DNA of 64,000 nucleotides from Spongiibacter pelagi (GTDB taxonomy: Bacteria; Pseudomonadota; Gammaproteobacteria; Pseudomonadales; Spongiibacteraceae): NCBI RefSeq assembly GCF_014705705.1, contig NZ_JACXLD010000002.1, positions 372,001 through 436,000 on the forward strand, read 5' to 3'. A model generated the notes under the pieces. The model had not been told where the DNA came from and made no database searches. It worked only from the letters and a program-made list of their open reading frames with translations. A program made the position numbers and the translations under genes. The stretch's first letter is position 1, and each line of letters starts with the position of its first letter. Below, in pieces: positions 7,524-16,619 of the stretch.

Positions 7524-9512
7524 CTAAAACTGATTTTGCGCCAATTCTTGGCTAGGCCGTATCAGCCTTTCATTTTTGCTCAGCAAGGGCTGGTTCAGTT
7601 CCAGTTTTTCACCGTATATCACACTGAAGGCCAGCACGTTTTTAATGTAGTGCCGGGTTTCACTATAGGGCAGATTTTCAATCCAGATATCGGCCGGCAG
7701 TATTGCTTCCTGTTTTTCCAATACGCGTTTTATCCGGTTGGGGCCGGCGTTATAGGCCGCAGTGGCGAGAATGCGATTACCGTTAAATTCCCGCAGCAAA
7801 GAGCCGAGATAGTAGGTGCCAATAGCAATATTAATTTGCGGGTTCTCTAGGTCCTGACTGCTTGGCTTGGGTGCTCCCATCGCTTTAGCGGTATCGCGAG
7901 CCGTACCCGGCATCAGCTGCATAATCCCCCGCGCGCCAACCGGAGAGCGGGCATTTTCAGCAAAGGCGCTTTCTTGGCGGGCGATAGAGAAGGCCCACTT
8001 TAAATCAATTTCATTGGCCTTGGCGTTGCTTACAAAGTCATCTTGGTAGGCGAGGGGAAAACGCAAGCCGAGATCATTCCATGCGCCGGCCTGAATGGCG
8101 CCAACAACGGCGGGATTTGCCCAGCCCCAATCCAGGGCGAGTTTTGCCGCAGCCAGCCGGTCGGGCTTGCTGAAGAATTGGATCGCGCGTCGCCATTCAC
8201 TACTCGCTTTGCCGTAATCGCCGAGAATGTAGAATTCACGTGCCCGCTGTAGGCCGAGATTGGCTTGGAACGGCTCATTTAACTCTGAGGGCAGCGCTGG
8301 AATATGGCCTAATTGGTATGGCTGGCCGAGCAGGTCAGCGGCTAGAAAACTGTAGTAGCCGCGTTCGTCTGCGAGTTTTTGCAATATTGTTTTGGCGGGT
8401 TCAGTGAGTTTGCGGTGAATGGCTCTATCGGCTCGAGCCCACCAGTATTGCCAGTCAGACTTTTGGCGATAGTCGGCGGGTAGCGAGGCGATGTAGTGTT
8501 GTGCTTTTTTCCAGTCGCGATCTTTCAGGGCTAAACGTACGCGCCACTCGGTGAGGTAAGCGTCTTCAAATTCATCATCGTGCTCGGCGAGCCATTGCCG
8601 TGCCAGTCGGCCATTGTCGGCAATCATCTGCCGGGCAAAGGCATTGCGCAGGCTGTAGTTTTCGGCGCTGCTAAAATTAAATTGCAATTGCAGGGATTGC
8701 CACAGTTCGCTGGCGGCCAGATAGTCACCTCGGGCCAGTCGTTTCAATGTGAATACGACAAGCTGATGGTTGAAGGCGTTGTTCTTAATCTTTGCCGATT
8801 CTTTATACAGCGCTTCTGGGTGATTCAGTAGGCGTTGCTGGAGTTCCGTGCCGGAAATTTTACTCAGCAGAAAGCTGGCGAGTTTGTCGTAGCCTTTGTC
8901 GACAGCCATATCGGCGCGGCGCCAGTAAGCGCGCTGTTGTTGTTCGGGTGTTAGAGTCTGCAGCCATTGATCGACTACGTTTGTGCAAAACGTATCCAGT
9001 GGTACGCCGGTGTGCCACAGCTTCTCGCTGCGCAACAAGGCGTTTTGTTCATCGCCCTGACTGCGAATGGCGGCAATATATTCACACTCTAAATTTGCGG
9101 GAGGCTTATCGCCGACATAGGCTAAAAACTCTGGCCATTGCTGATGTTTTTTGAGTTTGTAGATCCAGCTTGCGCGCAGGTTTTCGGCGACCAAGCTGCC
9201 ATCATATTGCTGGAGGAAAGATTTGATGGTCTGACTGGAAACGGTATCGATTTGAGCCTTGATGAGCTCTAGCTCAAAGTAAGGGTAGAGAAGGTAGTCG
9301 TAGAGCTGCGGGCCGACGGCTTCCGCTTTTTCTAGTCTGCCCTGACTTATGTCCAAGAGGGCTTCGCGGTATACTTCGCGCTGCTTTTGCAGGGTCGACT
9401 GGTCTGGGGACGACGTGTCCGAAACAGATTGGGACAGGCCGAACTGGGTAAAGCAAAGTAAAGGCAGTAGAACAAACAGGCCTTTGCGAAATCGTCCCTG
9501 GTGGATGCTCAT
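7524..9512 (-). CDS. slt: soluble lytic murein transglycosylase (Slt70-like)
   Basis: A periplasmic enzyme that cleaves MurNAc-GlcNAc bonds forming 1,6-anhydro ends. The 662-aa protein starts with a signal peptide (RFRKGLFVLLPLLCF) and continues as a long helical superhelical U/L domain. It ends with the goose-lysozyme-like catalytic domain: ARQESAFAENA (catalytic Glu of the ES motif, about residue 510), GIMQLMPGTA and AAYNAGP. Length and order match E. coli Slt70 (645 aa). It is divergent from uup with a 75-base gap. Confidence 0.93.
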   Translation of the reverse strand: MSIHQGRFRKGLFVLLPLLCFTQFGLSQSVSDTSSPDQSTLQKQREVYREALLDISQGRLEKAEAVGPQLYDYLLYPYFELELIKAQIDTVSSQTIKSFLQQYDGSLVAENLRASWIYKLKKHQQWPEFLAYVGDKPPANLECEYIAAIRSQGDEQNALLRSEKLWHTGVPLDTFCTNVVDQWLQTLTPEQQQRAYWRRADMAVDKGYDKLASFLLSKISGTELQQRLLNHPEALYKESAKIKNNAFNHQLVVFTLKRLARGDYLAASELWQSLQLQFNFSSAENYSLRNAFARQMIADNGRLARQWLAEHDDEFEDAYLTEWRVRLALKDRDWKKAQHYIASLPADYRQKSDWQYWWARADRAIHRKLTEPAKTILQKLADERGYYSFLAADLLGQPYQLGHIPALPSELNEPFQANLGLQRAREFYILGDYGKASSEWRRAIQFFSKPDRLAAAKLALDWGWANPAVVGAIQAGAWNDLGLRFPLAYQDDFVSNAKANEIDLKWAFSIARQESAFAENARSPVGARGIMQLMPGTARDTAKAMGAPKPSSQDLENPQINIAIGTYYLGSLLREFNGNRILATAAYNAGPNRIKRVLEKQEAILPADIWIENLPYSETRHYIKNVLAFSVIYGEKLELNQPLLSKNERLIRPSQELAQNQF

Positions 9513-9587
9513 AATTGGTTTTCTCTTGTCTCCATTCTCGATTTAAACCGTATTCAAACCTAAGAAATTACATATCGGTCACACTAT

Positions 9588-11495
9588 ATGCCTTTGCTCC
9601 GCCTCTCTCAACTTCAGCTCAATATCGGTGAGCAAATTGTTTTTGATCAGCTGGATTTAACGCTCAGAGCTGGCGAAAGGCTGTGTTTGCTGGGGCGAAA
9701 TGGCTGCGGAAAATCGACACTTCTCAAAGTGGTGGATGGCAGTACGCAGGCCGACAGCGGCGAGGTATGGCGCAAGCCGGGCCTGAAAGTGGCGCGGATG
9801 CACCAGAATTTGGATTTTGCCGCTGATGATGCCAGCGTTTTTGATGTGGTGGCCGATGGTTTAGAGGCCTTGGGCAGCACCTTGCGTCGTTATCACGAGC
9901 TAATTCAATCGGAATTGGATGATCTGCGAGAGCTGGAAAGCCTGCAGCGGGAAATTGAGTCCTTGGACGGCTGGCGTTATCAGCAGCGTATTGAGTCGAT
10001 TCTCTCTCGCTTAGAATTGAATCCGGAGGCACGGATTGGGGGATTGTCGGGTGGCTGGTTGCGCCGTGTTGCTTTAGCGCGGGCCTTGGTGTCTGAGCCG
10101 GATATTTTGCTGCTGGATGAGCCCACCAACCACTTGGATTTAGAGGGCATTCTCTGGCTGGAGCAGTGTGTGCGGGATTTTCCCGGCTGCGTGTTATTCG
10201 TTACCCACGACCGGGCGCTGATTGAATCCTTGGCTGACCAGATTTTGGAGTTGGATCGCGGCAAGTTGGAACGCTACGACTGCAATTACCAAACGTATTT
10301 AGAGCGCCGCGCCCATAAATGGGAAGTGGAAGAGGAGCAGAATGCCCTGTTCGATAAGCGCTTGGCTCAGGAGGAAACCTGGATTCGTCAGGGTATTAAA
10401 GCCCGCCGTACCCGCAATGAAGGCCGGGTTCGGGCATTGAAGGCAATGCGCGATGAGCGTTCCCAGCGCCGTGAGCGTCAGGGCACTGCGAATCTAAGTG
10501 TTAATCAGGGCGAGCGCAGCGGCAAAATGGTGGCGGAGCTGCAAAATGTCAGTTACGGCATTGGCGGTAAAAACCTGGTTAATAATTTTTCGCTGCTGTT
10601 GCAACGTGGTGATAAGTTGGCGCTGATTGGCCCGAATGGGGCCGGCAAAACTACCCTGCTGCGCTTGATATTGGGTGAGTTACAGCCGGACTCGGGCACC
10701 ATTAAATCCGGTACCAATTTGAATATTGCCTATTTTGATCAGCTCCGCGATCGCTTGGATGAAGATCAGCGGGTGGTAGATATTGTCGGTCAGGGCTCGG
10801 ATATGGTCACCATCAATGGCAAAGACCGACATATCATGAGTTATCTCAGTGATTTTCTATTTACACCACAGCGGGCGCGCAGTCATTTTCGGGTGCTCTC
10901 CGGGGGCGAGCGCGCTCGTGTTCAGCTAGCATGCCTGTTCAGTCAGCCAGCCAATGTTTTGGTGCTCGACGAACCGACTAACGATCTCGATATGGAAACG
11001 CTGGAATTACTGGAAAGTCTGCTGGTGGATTTCGAGGGCACCGTACTCTTGGTGAGCCACGACCGGGCTTTTGTTGATAATGTGGCCAGTAATTGCCTCT
11101 TGTTTGAGGGCAATGGGGTGATCTCTGAGCATGTCGGCGGTTTCAGCGAAGTTGCGGCGTATCAGGCGCGACTGGCAAAACGTAAAGCGGCTGGTGGTGT
11201 TGCAGACAAAAAGCCGGAGCCGACTACAGTTGCCAGTACTTCTGAACAAGCGCCAGCGGCAAAAGCGTCAGCGCCAAAACGCAAGTTAAGCTACAAAGAC
11301 CAGCGCGAACTAGACAGCCTGCCAGATAAAATTGATGAGCTAGAGAGTGAAATTGCGCGTATTTCGGAACTCAGTGCCGATCCTGCCTTTTATCAGCAGG
11401 ATGGAGATAAGGTGACCGAAGTCTTGCAGCAACTGGCCACATTACAGGGCCAGTTGGATGAGGCAATGGAGCGCTGGATGGACTTGTCTGAATAA
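9588..11495 (+). CDS. uup: ABC-F ATPase Uup
   Basis: A cytoplasmic ATPase with two nucleotide-binding domains and no membrane part. The first domain has Walker A GRNGCGKST (about 38-46), signature LSGGW and Walker B LLLDEPTNHLD. The second has GPNGAGKTT, LSGGERAR and VLVLDEPTNDLD. The last 70 residues (SYKDQRELDSLPDKIDELES) form the coiled-coil tail characteristic of Uup rather than EttA. ABC-F proteins act on ribosomes; Uup is linked to suppression of transposon excision and ribosome-assembly defects. It converges on a universal stress protein gene with 9 bases between stops. Confidence 0.93.
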   Translation: MPLLRLSQLQLNIGEQIVFDQLDLTLRAGERLCLLGRNGCGKSTLLKVVDGSTQADSGEVWRKPGLKVARMHQNLDFAADDASVFDVVADGLEALGSTLRRYHELIQSELDDLRELESLQREIESLDGWRYQQRIESILSRLELNPEARIGGLSGGWLRRVALARALVSEPDILLLDEPTNHLDLEGILWLEQCVRDFPGCVLFVTHDRALIESLADQILELDRGKLERYDCNYQTYLERRAHKWEVEEEQNALFDKRLAQEETWIRQGIKARRTRNEGRVRALKAMRDERSQRRERQGTANLSVNQGERSGKMVAELQNVSYGIGGKNLVNNFSLLLQRGDKLALIGPNGAGKTTLLRLILGELQPDSGTIKSGTNLNIAYFDQLRDRLDEDQRVVDIVGQGSDMVTINGKDRHIMSYLSDFLFTPQRARSHFRVLSGGERARVQLACLFSQPANVLVLDEPTNDLDMETLELLESLLVDFEGTVLLVSHDRAFVDNVASNCLLFEGNGVISEHVGGFSEVAAYQARLAKRKAAGGVADKKPEPTTVASTSEQAPAAKASAPKRKLSYKDQRELDSLPDKIDELESEIARISELSADPAFYQQDGDKVTEVLQQLATLQGQLDEAMERWMDLSE

Positions 11496-11497
11496 GA

Positions 11498-11520
11498 GGT
11501 GGGCTTACTGGCTGCCCACC
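11498..11520. other. hairpin across convergent uup / usp ends
   Basis: GGTGGGC (11498-11504) pairs with GCCCACC (11514-11520) across a 9-base loop, straddling the end of the usp gene 3 bases past the uup stop. No T-run follows on either strand. It resembles the hairpin at 950-973, also at a convergent junction. Confidence 0.4.
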
Positions 11521-11942
11521 CGCACTGCCAGTACGTCACACTGTGAGCCATGTAGCACCGCGTTGGCGGTAGACCCCAATAACAAGGCCAGCCCCTTGCG
11601 GCCGTGACTGCCGACAATCACCAGATCAATTTGGTATTGTTCGCACAATTCATGAATTTGGCTTTCCGGGCGACCAACCATCAAGTGCCGGTTATCTTTG
11701 GCGATATTGTAAAGCTCGCCAAACTCCGCCATGCGTTGTTCGGCCTGTTCTTGAAGTTGTTCTTGAATCCCTGAGAAATCCATTGGAATATCGCCACCGT
11801 AGGCGAGGCTGAGGGGTTCTACAACGTGAATCAAATGCAGCTCGGCTTGGTGCTGTCGGGCCATGCCGGCGGCGCGCTCCAAAACCGGAGTGGCTTCTTC
11901 GGTCAGGTCTACGGCAACCAAAATACGGTGATAATTGGGCAT
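11505..11942 (-). CDS. universal stress protein, UspA family
   Basis: A 145-aa single-domain Usp: YHRILVAVDLTEEATPVLERA at the start, and the ATP-binding pattern G-x2-G-x9-G-(S/T) seen in GSHGRKGLALLLGSTAN near the C-terminus. Such proteins are nucleotide-binding dimers induced by growth arrest, oxygen limitation or other stress. It is divergent from a small membrane-anchored protein gene. The shared 136-base upstream region has an FNR-like palindrome at 12041-12054, which fits the known oxygen control of many usp genes. Which stress it serves cannot be read from the sequence. Confidence 0.9.
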   Translation of the reverse strand: MPNYHRILVAVDLTEEATPVLERAAGMARQHQAELHLIHVVEPLSLAYGGDIPMDFSGIQEQLQEQAEQRMAEFGELYNIAKDNRHLMVGRPESQIHELCEQYQIDLVIVGSHGRKGLALLLGSTANAVLHGSQCDVLAVRVGSQ

Positions 11943-12039
11943 AGCCGATTCTCCTCGAGGGCATGCTAAATAAGATCGCTTCTATTAAGGTACATACAAA
12001 CCGAGCTGTCCAGCAAGGTGTTGTTGTAAATTGCGTTTC

Positions 12040-12055
12040 ACTGATTGAGATCAGT
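12040..12055. promoter_or_regulatory. FNR/Anr-like palindrome
   Basis: ACTGAT-TGAG-ATCAGT is a perfect 6-4-6 palindrome. It differs from the FNR/Anr consensus TTGAT-N4-ATCAA by one symmetric change in each half. It lies between the divergent usp and 12079 genes. I could not find a good -10 at the expected class II distance, so use as an activator site is tentative. Confidence 0.4.
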
Positions 12056-12078
12056 AAATTGAAAGGATTATTCGCCCT

Positions 12079-12555
12079 ATGACATGGCTGATTGCGATTG
12101 CGGTTATCGCATTTATGCTGGCGCCCTTGGTTTGGATTATTCCAACGCCACGGCAGGCCAAGCAGGCGCGGCTTCGCGAGCGGGCGAGACAGTTAGGTTT
12201 GCAGGTGCAGATGCTAGCGCAACCGCAAACCCGGCGGCAGAAAGTTCGCAAAGAAGCGGAAGAGCAGGGCGTGTGCTATTCCCTGCCGCTGGTAAAGCGC
12301 AATAGCACGGCCCCTTGGCGCTATTGGTTTTCCGAGGCTGCGGCAGCAGAGGACGATGCTCCCGCACTGCCGCAAGAATTATTGGCGATCATTGAAGCTC
12401 AGCAAGCATTCTGGCCAAAGGATGCCTTGCAATTGGAGTTTACTGGCCAAGCCTTGCGGCTTTATTGGTTGGAGCGTGGCCTAGAGCTGGGCTCGGTTGA
12501 GCAATTGGCTGTCGCCTTAAAAAACATATTGGAGAAATTGGGTTTTGAGTACTGA
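12079..12555 (+). CDS. hypothetical membrane-anchored protein
   Basis: 158 aa; I do not recognise the family. Residues 1-22 form one hydrophobic segment (LIAIAVIAFMLAPLVWIIP), followed by a basic coiled stretch rich in Arg/Gln (RQAKQARLRERARQLG). A soluble domain of about 90 residues then includes WRYWFSEAAAAEDDAP and an acidic C-terminus. The topology suggests an N-in or N-out bitopic protein. Its end overlaps the DUF1653 gene by 11 bases and topA follows, so it belongs to a small conserved unit ahead of topA. GAAAGGA about 10 bases upstream supports the ATG. Confidence 0.7.
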   Translation: MTWLIAIAVIAFMLAPLVWIIPTPRQAKQARLRERARQLGLQVQMLAQPQTRRQKVRKEAEEQGVCYSLPLVKRNSTAPWRYWFSEAAAAEDDAPALPQELLAIIEAQQAFWPKDALQLEFTGQALRLYWLERGLELGSVEQLAVALKNILEKLGFEY

Positions 12556-12799
12556 GTCATTGCAACAACTTCCGTCGCTGGCGCCGGGTCGCTATATTCA
12601 CTATAAAGGCGGGGAGTATCAGGTTTACGGTGTCGCTAGGCACAGTGAGTCGGAAGAATTTTTAGTGGTTTATCGCCCGCTCTATGGTGCGGGTGAGCTG
12701 TGGGTTAGGCCGTACTCCATGTTTATTGAAACCATAGAAATCAATGGCGAACAGCGTCCGCGCTTTGCGCTGGCCGAGGAAATTACCAAGGCACTTTAA
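12545..12799 (+). CDS. DUF1653 domain protein
   Basis: 84 aa. LAPGRYIHYKGGEYQVYGVARHSES, followed by LVVYRPLYGAGELWVRPYSMF, is the compact beta-rich DUF1653 fold, essentially the whole protein. The biochemical role is unknown. It starts with TTG at 12545, with GGAG at 12531-12534 ten bases before it, and overlaps the previous gene by 11 bases, so the two are probably translated in a coupled way. topA follows from its own promoter. Confidence 0.85.
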   Translation: MSTESLQQLPSLAPGRYIHYKGGEYQVYGVARHSESEEFLVVYRPLYGAGELWVRPYSMFIETIEINGEQRPRFALAEEITKAL

Positions 12800-12855
12800 G
12801 CCGTGGCTTTCCTTGAATTTGCTAACGGCTCTGGCAGGGAATCGGGACTTCGGCC

Positions 12856-12884
12856 TTGACCCGCTTAAAATGAACACTTATATA
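12856..12884 (+). promoter_or_regulatory. sigma70 promoter of topA
   Basis: TTGACC (12856-12861), a 17-base spacer and TATATA (12879-12884) lie 55 bases before the topA ATG. A hairpin GCCAGC-GTTCT-GCTGGC (12895-12911) would lie in the leader. Promoters of topA are usually supercoiling-sensitive; nothing here tests that. Confidence 0.7.
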
Positions 12885-12939
12885 TGTCGGCCTTGCCAGC
12901 GTTCTGCTGGCGGTCATAGACAGCTCGAATAGGACAAAA

Positions 12940-15597
12940 ATGGCAAAATCGCTGGTAATTGTGGAGTCGCCCGCCAAGGCGAAGACCATCAATAAGTATC
13001 TGGGCTCAGATTTCATCGTGAAGTCCAGTGTCGGCCATATCCGCGATTTGCCCACCAGCGGCAGTGGTACTAAAACGGTCGATCCCAAAGAGCGAGCCAA
13101 GGCGGCGGCGCTCACGCGTAAAATGTCGCCAGAAGAAAAGGCGGTGCATAAGCAAAAAAAATCTCGGGAACAACTTATCTCCCGAATGGGTGTCGATCCT
13201 GAAAATGGCTGGAAAGCCCATTACGAAATTCTTCCCGGCAAGGAGAAAGTGGTCAGTGAGCTGAAAAAACTGGCCAAAGATGCCGACACCGTTTATCTGG
13301 CAACGGACCTTGACCGCGAAGGGGAGGCCATTGCTTGGCACCTGCGGGAAGCCATTGGCGGCGATAACAGCCGCTACAAACGCGTTGTTTTTAACGAGAT
13401 TACCCGCAAAGCCATTAAAGAAGCTTTTGAGCATCCCGGCGAGTTGGATATCAACCGCGTAAACGCCCAGCAAGCGCGCCGTTTTCTTGATCGGGTGGTG
13501 GGCTATATGGTGTCGCCACTGCTCTGGGCCAAGGTGGCGCGGGGCTTGTCGGCGGGCCGAGTGCAATCAGTGGCGGTACGCCTGATTGTCGAGCGGGAAA
13601 AAGAAATTCGCGCCTTTGTACCCGAAGAATACTGGCAGATTCACACCGACAACCGCGGTCAGGCTGGCGAGTTGCGTCTAGAAGTGAAAAAACAGGCGGG
13701 CGAAAACTTCCGTCCGGATAATGAAACTGCTGCAATGGCGGCCGTTGCCTCCCTGCAGCAAAATGCCTACAAGGTCACCGGGCGGGAAGATAAACCCACT
13801 AGCAGTCGCCCCGGCGCGCCCTATATCACCTCAACCTTGCAGCAGGCGGCCAGTACCCGTCTTGGCTTTGGTGTTAAGAAAACCATGATGTTGGCCCAGC
13901 GTCTCTACGAGGCGGGTTACATCACCTATATGCGTACCGATTCGACCAATTTGAGCGCCGATGCGGTCGCCGCCTGTCGTGAATATATCAGCCAGACCTA
14001 CTCCGACGCTTATTTGCCAGAATCGCCACAGCTCTACAGCAGTAAAGAAGGAGCGCAAGAGGCTCACGAAGCGATTCGCCCCTCGGATGTCAATGTACAG
14101 CCCACTCAGCTCTCTGGAATGGAGCGAGATGCCGAGCGGCTCTACACCTTGATCTGGCGTCAGTTTGTTGCCTGTCAAATGGTGCCCGCGCAATTTACCA
14201 GCACTTCGGTTACGGTAACCGCAGGGGATTTTGAGCTGCGTACCCGTGGCCGTGTGGTTCGCTTTGACGGTTTTATGCGCGTGCAGCCGCCAGCGGCAAG
14301 TAAAAAAGAAGAAGATCAGGAATTGCCGGATGTGAAAGTGGGCGATGTGTTGGAGCTGGTTAAAGTTGATCCCAGCCAGCACTTTACCAAACCCGCACCG
14401 CGCTATTCTGAGGCCGCACTCGTAAAAGAATTGGAAAAACGAGGCATTGGCCGGCCCTCTACCTATGCGTCGATTATTTCTACCATCCAAGATCGCGGCT
14501 ATGTCAAAGTCGAAAATCGCCGCTTTTTCGCCGAAAAAATGGGCGATATCGTGACCGATCGCCTCGTTGAGAGCTTTAGCCATCTGCTGGACTACGGTTT
14601 TACCGCGCATATGGAAGAAGACCTCGATAGCGTGGCCTCCGGCGATAAAGATTGGCAGGCCTTGCTCAACGAGTTCTATGGTGATTTCAGTGCCACACTG
14701 GCGACCGCCGAGGCGGCAGACGGTGGCATGCGCAACAATGAACCCACGGAAACGGATATTGCCTGCCCTAAATGCGGCCGCAATATGCAGATTCGCACGG
14801 CCAGCACCGGTGTGTTTCTGGGCTGTTCAGGTTATGCCTTACCGCCGAAAGAGCGTTGTAAGCAAACTATTAACCTCGTTCCGGGTGATGAATACGTCAG
14901 CATCGATAGTGAAGATGAAGAAGCCGAGTCTCGGGTGCTGCGCAACAAGCATCGCTGTAAAAAGTGTAATGCAGCGATGGAAGGCTACATTATTGATGAG
15001 AGCCGCAAACTGCATATCTGCGGTAACAACCCCGACTGTTCCGGCTTTGAGCTGGAGTCGGGTAGCTTTAAGGTTAAAGGGTATGACGGCCCACTGATCG
15101 AATGCGATAAGTGCGGTTCGGATATGCAGCTAAAATCAGGCCGCTTCGGTAAATACTTTGGCTGTACTAATGAGTCCTGTAAAAATACCCGCAAGTTGCT
15201 GAAAAATGGTGAAGCGGCGCCACCAAAAATGGATCCGGTGCCGATGCCCGAATTGGCCTGCGAAAAGGTCGATGACCATTATGTGTTGCGCGATGGTGCT
15301 TCAGGGCTGTTTTTGGCGGCCAGTGGCTTCCCGCGCAACCGTGAAACCCGCGCACCCACGGTAAAAGAAATTCTGCCGCATCAGAGTGAAATCGATCCTA
15401 AATACAGCTTCTTGTTTTCAGCGCCAACCGAAGACAAAGAGGGGCGGGATACGGTAATTCGCTACAGCCGCAAGACCAAAGAGCAGTATGTGCAGAGTGA
15501 AGTTGATGGCAAGCCCAGTGGCTGGTCTGCTTTCTACGAAGGCGGTAAGTGGGTCGCGCGTGAAAAAGCGACCCGTAAAGCGGCAAGTAAGAAGTAA
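12940..15597 (+). CDS. topA: DNA topoisomerase I
   Basis: A type IA enzyme that relaxes negative supercoils by passing a strand through a transient nick. The 885-aa protein begins with the TOPRIM domain ([33 protein letters not shown] holds the metal-binding acids). The active-site Tyr lies in [12 protein letters not shown] at about residue 330. The C-terminal part has several Cys4 zinc ribbons ([26 protein letters not shown]), then a basic tail ending in [11 protein letters not shown]-like residues. Length agrees with E. coli TopA (865). A 3-base gap separates it from the following gene. Confidence 0.97.
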   Translation: MAKSLVIVESPAKAKTINKYLGSDFIVKSSVGHIRDLPTSGSGTKTVDPKERAKAAALTRKMSPEEKAVHKQKKSREQLISRMGVDPENGWKAHYEILPGKEKVVSELKKLAKDADTVYLATDLDREGEAIAWHLREAIGGDNSRYKRVVFNEITRKAIKEAFEHPGELDINRVNAQQARRFLDRVVGYMVSPLLWAKVARGLSAGRVQSVAVRLIVEREKEIRAFVPEEYWQIHTDNRGQAGELRLEVKKQAGENFRPDNETAAMAAVASLQQNAYKVTGREDKPTSSRPGAPYITSTLQQAASTRLGFGVKKTMMLAQRLYEAGYITYMRTDSTNLSADAVAACREYISQTYSDAYLPESPQLYSSKEGAQEAHEAIRPSDVNVQPTQLSGMERDAERLYTLIWRQFVACQMVPAQFTSTSVTVTAGDFELRTRGRVVRFDGFMRVQPPAASKKEEDQELPDVKVGDVLELVKVDPSQHFTKPAPRYSEAALVKELEKRGIGRPSTYASIISTIQDRGYVKVENRRFFAEKMGDIVTDRLVESFSHLLDYGFTAHMEEDLDSVASGDKDWQALLNEFYGDFSATLATAEAADGGMRNNEPTETDIACPKCGRNMQIRTASTGVFLGCSGYALPPKERCKQTINLVPGDEYVSIDSEDEEAESRVLRNKHRCKKCNAAMEGYIIDESRKLHICGNNPDCSGFELESGSFKVKGYDGPLIECDKCGSDMQLKSGRFGKYFGCTNESCKNTRKLLKNGEAAPPKMDPVPMPELACEKVDDHYVLRDGASGLFLAASGFPRNRETRAPTVKEILPHQSEIDPKYSFLFSAPTEDKEGRDTVIRYSRKTKEQYVQSEVDGKPSGWSAFYEGGKWVAREKATRKAASKK

Positions 15598-15600
15598 ACT

Positions 15601-16143
15601 ATGGCCGCTGCCGACTCCTATCGTGGTCAGTGTAATCTGCACCTGTATTTTGCCGGGCAATATCTTAAAAATTTGAGTTCTCCCGAGTCAGAATCTGGCT
15701 GGGGAGGGCACTTTGTTCGCGCCCAAACCGAGGCGATTATTCACCAGTTGCAACTGGCGTACTGCGCTCATCTGGCGGATTTGTTGACGCTAACTCCCCT
15801 CGGTTTTCAATTGCCCTGCGGTATTTTTACGGCGAGCTCGCTCGCTGAGATACAGCTGCAAAATGCCCCATCTGAATTCAGTGAGTTGCTGGAGCGAGAG
15901 GCGGTTTCCGGGTGGTTACAGGACCTACTCGGATTTGCCTATTTGCGGCAACCCGGCAAGAAAAAAACCTATCTGGAATCAGATGGCGTGGAGTTAATTG
16001 GCACGGATACCCGCGCTACGGGTCTGCTAGACAGTGCCGAGGCCGTCGCTGAAAATCCTTATGATATGGCGGGTTTACAGACCCTACATACCGAATTGAG
16101 TGCCTTGGTGACTCGTCATCGCAATACCCTACTGGAGTATTAG
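15601..16143 (+). CDS. DUF6586-like protein downstream of topA
   Basis: 180 aa, no signal peptide or membrane segment. The pattern YRGQCNLHLYFAGQYL near the start and RAQTEAIIHQLQLAYCAHLADLL resemble a helical protein family (DUF6586) found beside topA in pseudomonads and relatives. Function is unknown. It starts 3 bases after the topA stop and is almost certainly co-transcribed with it. The family assignment rests on resemblance and position. Confidence 0.65.
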   Translation: MAAADSYRGQCNLHLYFAGQYLKNLSSPESESGWGGHFVRAQTEAIIHQLQLAYCAHLADLLTLTPLGFQLPCGIFTASSLAEIQLQNAPSEFSELLEREAVSGWLQDLLGFAYLRQPGKKKTYLESDGVELIGTDTRATGLLDSAEAVAENPYDMAGLQTLHTELSALVTRHRNTLLEY

Positions 16144-16180
16144 CGCGCTACCCCTCCGATTTGTTACACTAAGCCCGTCT

Positions 16181-16224
16181 AGGCGTTCTTGCTTATTCAG
16201 GCGTTCTACTGGTTTAGACGTTCT
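16181..16224 (+). repeat. three direct repeats AGRCGTTCT at helical spacing
   Basis: AGGCGTTCT at 16181-16189 and 16199-16207, and AGACGTTCT at 16216-16224: three copies spaced 18 and 17 bases, with a weaker fourth match (GGACGTAT) near 16229. They fill the gap before the 16272 gene. This could be a multi-site operator or simply local duplication. Confidence 0.5.
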
Positions 16225-16271
16225 GATTGGACGTATTTCACCCACTCCTCAAGGGGTAGATAGGAATTTCA

Positions 16272-16520
16272 GTGTTATCGTATTTAGAACTTGTTGAGCT
16301 CGCGAACGGCGATATTGTCCTGCAGGATAGCGACGGCGATGAAGCCCCACTGGTTACCATCCGTTTTTCAGACGAAGCCAAAGAACATATGCAGGGTTCC
16401 GGTATGGAGCTAGCGCGGATTATGATTCAGGCGGGACTAGAAGCCATGAACGGCGTGGTTCAGGCGGAAGTGCTGGAAGAGGATGAGGACGATTTTGAGC
16501 AGGATCGCACCGTTCACTGA
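16272..16520 (+). CDS. small acidic conserved hypothetical protein
   Basis: 82 aa, strongly acidic, ending EVLEEDEDDFEQDRTVH. The N-terminal half (LVELANGDIVLQDSDGDEAPLVTIRFSDEA) looks beta-rich and the centre helical (HMQGSGMELARIMIQAGLEAM). Proteins of this type occur near topA in pseudomonads, without assigned function. AGGA at 16262-16265 supports the GTG start. A bidirectional terminator follows. Confidence 0.75.
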   Translation: MLSYLELVELANGDIVLQDSDGDEAPLVTIRFSDEAKEHMQGSGMELARIMIQAGLEAMNGVVQAEVLEEDEDDFEQDRTVH

Positions 16521-16561
16521 CCTGCGTGCGAAAACGCATTAATGCGAAACGCTACCGTATA

Positions 16562-16600
16562 AAAAAGGCGCTTTAGTTCACTAAAGCGCCTTTTTGTTTT
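16562..16600. terminator. bidirectional intrinsic terminator
   Basis: A 15-bp perfect stem (AAAAAGGCGCTTTAG / CTAAAGCGCCTTTTT, 4-base loop) with A-tract and T-tract on opposite sides. It serves the 16272 gene on + and the YtfJ-like gene on -, which converge here. Confidence 0.92.
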
Positions 16601-16619
16601 GCAAAGCTACCGACAAAAA

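Noticed and set aside
16181-16224. CRISPR-like short repeats
   Set aside because: Only three 9-base repeats with 8-9 base gaps and no cas genes; far too short for a CRISPR array.
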